39,020 nt of DNA from Terriglobia bacterium (GTDB lineage Bacteria; Acidobacteriota; Terriglobia; Terriglobales; Acidobacteriaceae), in the NCBI GenBank assembly GCA_021325035.1, contig JAJPHW010000147.1:1-39020 (forward strand). The letters run 5' to 3'. The position numbers and the translations under genes were made by a program. The notes beneath the pieces are model-generated. The model was not told the DNA's origin, made no database searches, and saw nothing but the letters and a program-made list of their open reading frames with translations. Positions 34,439 through 39,020 of this stretch are shown in pieces. Each line of letters begins with the position of its first letter. Positions within the stretch are counted from its first letter, which is position 1.

Positions 34439-34462
34439 AAAAGCGCCCATTCGGGCGCTTTT
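34439..34462 (+). terminator. Intrinsic terminator after the FG-GAP gene
   Basis: AAAAGCGCCC (34439-34448) pairs perfectly with GGGCGCTTTT (34453-34462) around an ATTC loop, followed by TCTTTT. It starts 18 bp after the stop codon and would separate the FG-GAP gene from the polyphosphate kinase gene. Confidence 0.93.
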
Positions 34463-34522
34463 TCTTTTGGGAAATTGTGGTGCCGGCCGCTTTTCTGCGA
34501 AGATTGAACTCGAGGTGATTCC

Positions 34523-35428
34523 ATGTCATGGGCGAGCAAACTGATCGAGCCGTATCGGGTGGAGAGCGGGAAGAAGTTCCGGCTGAAGGACTTCGATCCG
34601 GCGGATACGGGCGACGGACACTCGAAGAAGCATGCGCAGGAGCTTTTGCAGCAGGGAATTGCCGACATGGCGACGCTGCAAGACAAGCTCTATGCACAGA
34701 ATTGTTGGGGATTGCTGCTCATATTTCAGGCGATGGATGCGGCGGGAAAAGATGGAGCGATCAAGCATGTGATGTCGGGAGTGAATCCGCAGGGATGCCA
34801 GGTTTATTCGTTCAAGCAGCCGTCGGCGGAGGAACTCGATCACGATTACATGTGGCGATGTGCGGTGCGCTTGCCGGAGCGAGGTCGGATTGGAATCTTC
34901 AACCGATCGTATTACGAAGAAGTGTTGATTACGCGCGTGCATCCTCAGGTATTGGCGGCGCAGAAGATACCTGAAGAGTTGAAGGGGAAACACATCTGGA
35001 AAGAACGCTACGCGGATATTTCTGCGTTCGAAAGTTATTTGGCTCGCAATGGATTTGTCGTACGCAAGTTCTATTTGAACCTTTCGAAGAAAGAGCAGAA
35101 AAAAAGATTTCTTGATCGGCTCGACCATCCGGATAAGAACTGGAAGTTTTCAGCGGCCGATGTGCATGAACGCGAATATTGGGATGCCTATATGAAGGCA
35201 TACGAGGAGATGATCGCGCACACATCGAGCAAGCAGGCACCGTGGTATGTAATTCCGGCGGACAACAAATGGTTTACGCGAGTGGCCGTCGCGGCGGCGA
35301 TTGTAGAGACCATGGAGAGTTTGAATCTGGAGTATCCAAAAGTTTCGGCTGAAGCGAAGAAGCAACTTGCGGAGGCGAGAAAAGAATTAGAAACAGGCGG
35401 GAAGTCGAAGCAAGTAACCTCGGACTAA
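34523..35428 (+). CDS. PPK2-family polyphosphate:nucleotide phosphotransferase
   Basis: A 301-aa cytoplasmic enzyme that moves phosphate between polyphosphate and nucleotides. The Walker A-like loop is MDAAGKDGAIKHV (71-83), and Walker B is RIGIFNRSYYEE (122-133). The WKFSAADVHEREYWDAY stretch belongs to the lid/helical region, and APWYVIPADNKWFTRVAVA is the conserved C-terminal block. The length and the opening KFRLKDFDPADTGD match the one-domain PPK2-related sub-family. Whether it prefers AMP, ADP or GDP cannot be decided here. GAGGTGATT lies just upstream of the ATG. It stands alone behind the terminator at 34439-34462. Confidence 0.93.
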   Translation: MSWASKLIEPYRVESGKKFRLKDFDPADTGDGHSKKHAQELLQQGIADMATLQDKLYAQNCWGLLLIFQAMDAAGKDGAIKHVMSGVNPQGCQVYSFKQPSAEELDHDYMWRCAVRLPERGRIGIFNRSYYEEVLITRVHPQVLAAQKIPEELKGKHIWKERYADISAFESYLARNGFVVRKFYLNLSKKEQKKRFLDRLDHPDKNWKFSAADVHEREYWDAYMKAYEEMIAHTSSKQAPWYVIPADNKWFTRVAVAAAIVETMESLNLEYPKVSAEAKKQLAEARKELETGGKSKQVTSD

Positions 35429-35764
35429 CTACCATTCCTGGTTGAATATTCCATCTTTTAAGTGTTTGTTCGACGACTCTGCCATTGTGCCCGTAAGAGT
35501 TTTCCGGTAGCGGCCGTTGCCGCCCATTTCAGGGCTTGCCTGTGACCTGATTCTGCGGAAGCTGCTCCATTCGGGGATCCCCGCATCATTATATGTAAGG
35601 AAGAATCAGCAATTCTTATTGGTAACGTGGTTACTTTTCAGGTTACTTTGTCCCCCTTTCGTGCCACGCCTCTGGCACGTCTGAGCCTTGTACGACTTTT
35701 GCTCTCTTGATACGTTGACCATAAGAAATCCCCCGGGTTGTGGAATTAACCTTTGAGGTGGGCT

Positions 35765-35887
35765 ATGAAGCTGGTTCATCTATGTTATGCGGCTCTGGGG
35801 ATTGCGGTGGCTCGTTGGATATTCAAACGTGAACCGGTAGCACTGGCCGACCCGGTCACACGGCTTCGAACGTCTGGTTTGCTGTAG
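35765..35887 (+). CDS. Possible small protein, 40 aa
   Basis: A short open frame with GAGGTG four bases before its ATG, the best ribosome binding site in this spacer. It encodes MKLVHLCYAALGIAVARWI, a single hydrophobic helix, followed by FKREPVALADPVTRLR and a short tail. A small membrane-associated peptide is possible. There is no family match that I recognise, and the reading frame could be chance. A large inverted repeat begins five bases after the stop. Confidence 0.35.
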   Translation: MKLVHLCYAALGIAVARWIFKREPVALADPVTRLRTSGLL

Positions 35888-35892
35888 ACGCC

Positions 35893-35945
35893 ATTGAATG
35901 GGCGGGCGCCCGTTGCGTGCTCTTCGTCCCGCACGCCCATTCAAT
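35893..35945. repeat. 12-bp perfect inverted repeat after the small ORF
   Basis: ATTGAATGGGCG (35893-35904) is the exact reverse complement of CGCCCATTCAAT (35934-35945), with a 29-base centre. The centre contains a second possible pairing, GCGTGC with GCACGC. No T-tract follows, so it is not a standard intrinsic terminator. It may form an mRNA-end structure for the small ORF or be an isolated repeat element. Confidence 0.6.
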
Positions 35946-36078
35946 CCACTCCTGAAATAGGTTCTACGACTCCTGATTACCTCCGTAATCGCTCGCCTAC
36001 TTACTTTTCTCTTACAATTTTTGTCAGGAAGTCTCAGTTCGCAGAGTCGTTGATCTGTGAAATGAGCAGGAATTTGCC

Positions 36079-36945
36079 ATGGCCGCGCGCCGTCTTATCC
36101 CGATTTTGATTTTCGTTGTCCTCGCTCCTTGCGCAATCGCGCAGTCGGATTCAGACGTTCCTCTTGGTGATGTGGCACGCACGTTGCGAAGCGCCGATGC
36201 GCCTTCTCAACACGACATTATTATTGACAACGACAATCTCCCACAGGCGCTGGAAAATTCCCATGCCGCGCTTGACGGAACGCCGGTATTCTCCGCCAAA
36301 GGAGGCAGCGACAAATTTCAAATGTCTTCGCCGGACGGTACATGCAGCCTTTCATTTAATGCGAATGCGACGGCACTGATTACCGATCCGGTTGTTAATC
36401 GCGAGCTGCCGGGCAGTGAATTGGCAAAACTGGATGGACCAGCGATCATCAATAACGACACCCTGGAAGTTTCCATTTACAACGGAACGGGCTGGAACCT
36501 GACGGAAGTGACAATCGGATTGACGGTGATTCGCCGGGACAATCTGGAACAGCCGGAAGCGTCTTTCAGTCATGCCGCTAAATTTTTCCCAGCCGCCATG
36601 CGCAACGTGGAAGACGAGCCAGCAGAAAATTCAGTAGTCAATTTGGGAAATGGTATGGCCGCGAATAACGAAGCGGCGAAGCGTTCGGACACAACCGTTC
36701 TGTACCATCTGAAGGGCATTGCGGGACCATTGAAAACAACAACGTTCCGGGAGATTATGGCGTCTGCATTGGAGCCCGGCACGGAATGGCATTGGGCCAT
36801 TGTGCAGGCCAAGGGCGTTCCGCCGAAGGCCGCGCCAGTTGCTCCGTCTCAAGTCGAACCGTTGAACATCCCGGTTTTACCGGCGTTGCCGCAACCAGAA
36901 GTGAAACCACCGGCTGTTCCATCTACGGCAACTGTTCCCCGCTAA
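36079..36945 (+). CDS. Secreted protein of unknown function, 288 aa
   Basis: A signal peptide (LIPILIFVVLAPCAIAQ, cleavage near 21) precedes a short acidic segment and a globular region. FQMSSPDGTCSLSFNANATAL and NDTLEVSIYNGTGWNLTEVTIGLTVIRRD look like beta-sandwich strands, the second recalling domains that describe conserved intermolecular interfaces. The C-terminal 50 residues are Pro/Val-rich (PVLPALPQPEVKPPAVP). I do not recognise a family. AGG eight bases before the ATG supports the start. It ends 2 bp from the stop of the convergent oxidoreductase gene. Confidence 0.75.
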   Translation: MAARRLIPILIFVVLAPCAIAQSDSDVPLGDVARTLRSADAPSQHDIIIDNDNLPQALENSHAALDGTPVFSAKGGSDKFQMSSPDGTCSLSFNANATALITDPVVNRELPGSELAKLDGPAIINNDTLEVSIYNGTGWNLTEVTIGLTVIRRDNLEQPEASFSHAAKFFPAAMRNVEDEPAENSVVNLGNGMAANNEAAKRSDTTVLYHLKGIAGPLKTTTFREIMASALEPGTEWHWAIVQAKGVPPKAAPVAPSQVEPLNIPVLPALPQPEVKPPAVPSTATVPR

Positions 36946-36947
36946 AA

Positions 36948-37952
36948 TCAGACTCTACGCGGCACTTCTTCCATTTTTTTAGATTGGATACTGCGATAAG
37001 CGGCGTCAAGAATTTCCTGATTTTGCCATCCTTGTTCGCCGGAGGCGGGGAAAGGAACTCCTTTTGTGATGGCATCCGCAAAAGCATCTACCTGACGTGT
37101 GTAGGCGGGCGCGTTTGAAACAGTTTCGGATTCGATAACATCCCACACATCGCGACGTTCCACCGTAACGGGCCGTTCCACGTTAAATCCATTTTCCGCC
37201 CGCAAGGCTCCGTGTTCACCAACTATTTCGAGAGGAGTACGATAGTCGGCACGAAACGACACTTGGACCGTAGCCAGCGTACCGCGTGAAAATTGAAGAA
37301 TGATTGCAGATGCAGCTTCCAACTTGCCTGAAACCTCATCACTCATGGCCTGGGCACTCACCGAAGTTACTTCATCCTGAAGAATGAATCGCAGTCCATC
37401 AATGCAATGGACGCCAACATCGGCAATCGAGCCACCGCCAGCGACCGCGGGATCATAGAGCCATTGCCGGGCATGACCAGTCTTGCCGGGAAAGGAAAAT
37501 TCCGCGCGGGCAAAAATTGGTTTTCCGATCTCACCTGCTTCCAATCGTTCCCGCAAGCGGCGCGTACTGTCTTCAAAGCGAAAGACTTGAGCAACTCCCA
37601 GAAGGACCCCTGCTTTGCGGGCGGCTTCGACCATTTGGCGGCATTCGTCTGCATTCACGCCCATCGGCTTTTCGCAGAGAACATGCTTGCCATTGCGCAA
37701 TGCGATCAGAACGTCTTGCAGGTGCATGGCGTTGGGGGTGGTGACTAGAACTGCATCCACTTCAGAAGATTGGCACAGGGCTTCCGCAGAGTCGAAAGCC
37801 AGAGCGATATTGAATTGCTTTGCTGAGGCCTGGGCCTTATCCAAGGTACGACGCGAAAGCGCGGTTACACGGCAGTTCTTCGATTGGGTAAAACCCGGCA
37901 TGAGACGCTTGACTGCATGCAATCCAAAACCAACGATGCCAAACCTGATCAT
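36948..37952 (-). CDS. Gfo/Idh/MocA-family NAD(P)-dependent oxidoreductase
   Basis: A 334-aa sugar or inositol dehydrogenase-like enzyme. The Rossmann start MIRFGIVGFGLHAVKR has the G-x-G-x-x-A-type loop, and VLCEKPMGVN (Lys95) is the family's catalytic-lysine motif. GGGSIADVGVHCIDGLRFIL contains the conserved G-x-x-x-D-x-x-x-H block. The length is normal for the family. The reaction is probably oxidation or reduction of a sugar or sugar nucleotide; the substrate is unknown. ATG at 37952 begins at the first beta strand; a GTG at 37991 would add 13 unrelated residues. It lies downstream of the beta-propeller gene on the same strand. Confidence 0.9.
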   Translation of the reverse strand: MIRFGIVGFGLHAVKRLMPGFTQSKNCRVTALSRRTLDKAQASAKQFNIALAFDSAEALCQSSEVDAVLVTTPNAMHLQDVLIALRNGKHVLCEKPMGVNADECRQMVEAARKAGVLLGVAQVFRFEDSTRRLRERLEAGEIGKPIFARAEFSFPGKTGHARQWLYDPAVAGGGSIADVGVHCIDGLRFILQDEVTSVSAQAMSDEVSGKLEAASAIILQFSRGTLATVQVSFRADYRTPLEIVGEHGALRAENGFNVERPVTVERRDVWDVIESETVSNAPAYTRQVDAFADAITKGVPFPASGEQGWQNQEILDAAYRSIQSKKMEEVPRRV

Positions 37953-37970
37953 GTTAGGAGTGTAAATCAG

Positions 37971-37993
37971 ACGTGGCCTATGTTGGGCCACGT
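37971..37993 (-). other. Hairpin between the propeller and oxidoreductase genes
   Basis: ACGTGGCC (37971-37978) pairs perfectly with GGCCACGT (37986-37993) around a 7-base loop. On the minus strand it follows the propeller gene and precedes the oxidoreductase start by about 20 bases, with only a weak T-run after it. It may attenuate or terminate, or protect the processed transcript. Confidence 0.45.
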
Positions 37994-38015
37994 CCAGACG
38001 CAGCGGATGGATTCT

Positions 38016-39020
38016 TTACGGCAGAACGACCATGGAAGAGGGCGAAGCTGGAGTGCTTACAGTATTCCCTGTGCTGGTTAGTTCACCGGTTCCAGTATCT
38101 ACGGAAAACTCACTGATCATTTTCGAGCTCTGGCCGACGACGTAAACGAACTTGCCACTGGGGTCGGTGGCAACAAAAACGGGCTGGGTGCCGGCACCAT
38201 ACGGTGATCCGGTCAACTGGGTGAGCACGCCATTGCTCGCGATGGAGAACGCATACAAATTACTTGATCCCTGGTTCGCCACATAAAGGTATTGGCTATC
38301 AGCCGATACGGCCACCGAAATAGGGTTTGTACCGGCAGTAAACGGCGATTCTGGAGCGGCAATCAAGGTTCCAGAGGAAGAATCGATGGAAAATACTGAA
38401 ACCGTGCCGGCTGTGCTATTGGCAGCAAACAAAAATTTGCCAGCCGGGTCAATCGCCATACCTAGAGTTCCAGCTACGACTGAATATGGGGAACCGGCCA
38501 CGCTTTTCAGAGATCCGGAACTGGAGACGGAATAAGCGTAAATCAGAGAAAGATTTGGATTGTTCACGTAGAGAAAGTTTCCCGATGGAGTCAACGCGGC
38601 GGACACCGGCCGAGGAATGATGCTAAATGGCGATCCAGAGACTTGTGTTAACGCACCGGTACTGGAGTTAATAGAAAAAACGGAAATGTCAGAGGATATT
38701 TGGTTCACTGAAAATAGAAATGTCCCCGCAGAATTCACAAGGATGGAAACTGGAGCCTGTCCCGTATTTGCCCGCGGCAGCACTTCGGTGAGAGCGCCTG
38801 AAGTGTTGTTCACCGTGAATAGAGAAATCGTATTGTCGCTGGTATTGGCTACATAAAGTAGATTGCGGCTCGGCAGAGCCTGTATAGATGAAGGCGAATT
38901 TCCGCCCGGGAAGGGAGATCCCAAGATAGAGGTGAACGCTCCGGTATTGTTCTCAATTCGATAAGCACTAATACCATTCTGAGGGATCGTTACGTAGGCA
39001 TTGTGAGTCGCACCGCCTCC
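38016..39020 (-). CDS. Lactonase-like beta-propeller protein, 5' end beyond the window
   Basis: The frame stays open from the window edge to a TAA at 38016, giving the last 334 residues. The repeat pattern is clear: NLLYVANTSDNTISLFTVN, NFLYVNNPNLSLIYAYSV, KFLFAANSTAGTVSVFSID, QYLYVANQGSSNLYAFSI and KFVYVVGQSSKMISEFSVD, each followed by SSG-x-L and a G-S-P-(F/Y) turn. This is the lactonase/YVTN-like seven-bladed propeller found in many copies in Acidobacteria. The visible start TTG at 38924 is internal; the coding frame continues upstream (THNAYVTIPQNGISAYRIE). Function beyond a secreted propeller is not evident. Confidence 0.85.
   Translation of the reverse strand, partial: GGGATHNAYVTIPQNGISAYRIENNTGAFTSILGSPFPGGNSPSSIQALPSRNLLYVANTSDNTISLFTVNNTSGALTEVLPRANTGQAPVSILVNSAGTFLFSVNQISSDISVFSINSSTGALTQVSGSPFSIIPRPVSAALTPSGNFLYVNNPNLSLIYAYSVSSSGSLKSVAGSPYSVVAGTLGMAIDPAGKFLFAANSTAGTVSVFSIDSSSGTLIAAPESPFTAGTNPISVAVSADSQYLYVANQGSSNLYAFSIASNGVLTQLTGSPYGAGTQPVFVATDPSGKFVYVVGQSSKMISEFSVDTGTGELTSTGNTVSTPASPSSMVVLP

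Larger units (their letters stand above)
35429..36078. other. 650-bp spacer with small ORF, direct repeat and hairpins
   Basis: No large gene is present. It holds a direct repeat GGTTACTTT (35629-35637 and 35641-35649), a hairpin CGTGCCA/TGGCACG (35660-35666 and 35673-35679), a candidate 40-codon gene at 35765-35887, and a 12-bp inverted repeat at 35893-35945. The rest shows no recognisable feature. Confidence 0.5.

Overview
The window is most likely a chromosomal segment of an Acidobacteriota (Terriglobia-like) soil bacterium. This is an inference from gene content: a long secreted FG-GAP/VCBS protein with GNGDGTF repeats, several lactonase-like beta-propellers, a multi-SLBB export protein next to a PAP2-Wzi fusion, and degenerate dispersed repeats containing a CCTGAGCGAAG-type core. 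No rRNA or marker gene is present to fix the taxon.

Layout. Positions 1-1607 hold the tail of an unidentified probable envelope protein, a repeat-rich spacer, a tRNA-Leu(UAA) on the minus strand, and an AT-rich leader with two tandem hairpins. Positions 1608-25001 form one co-directional cluster of 17 plus-strand genes for a Wzx/Wzy-type exopolysaccharide or capsule: a 7-SLBB Wza-like exporter, a PAP2-Wzi fusion, a Wzz-like chain-length protein without a kinase domain, a Wzy/WaaL-like polymerase or ligase, a Wzx flippase, a methyltransferase, three glycosyltransferases, a GmhA-like isomerase, a short phosphoglycosyl transferase, a GalE-like epimerase, a long phosphoglycosyl transferase with an altered catalytic dyad, an HddA-like kinase, an HddC-like nucleotidyltransferase, a HAD phosphatase and a secreted beta-helix protein. 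The isomerase, kinase, phosphatase and nucleotidyltransferase together give a plausible complete route to GDP-D-glycero-D-manno-heptose, so the polymer probably contains a D,D-heptose.

The cluster ends in a strong terminator hairpin that lies inside the coding sequence of a convergent SDR epimerase (25030-26043, minus). Next come a beta-propeller lipoprotein (minus), an arylsulfotransferase-like lipoprotein (plus), a PF04185-type phosphoesterase (minus), a decayed IPT/TIG-type secreted protein (pseudogene), and a 997-aa FG-GAP protein. The right end has a PPK2-family polyphosphate kinase, a 650-bp spacer with a possible 40-aa ORF and a long inverted repeat, an unknown secreted protein, a Gfo/Idh/MocA oxidoreductase and a beta-propeller protein cut by the window edge.

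Nothing resembling a phage, transposase, CRISPR array or defence system was seen. The most unusual points are the PAP2-Wzi fusion, the Thr-Glu dyad in the second phosphoglycosyl transferase, the HAD-IA enzyme occupying the usual GmhB role, and the terminator embedded in a convergent gene.
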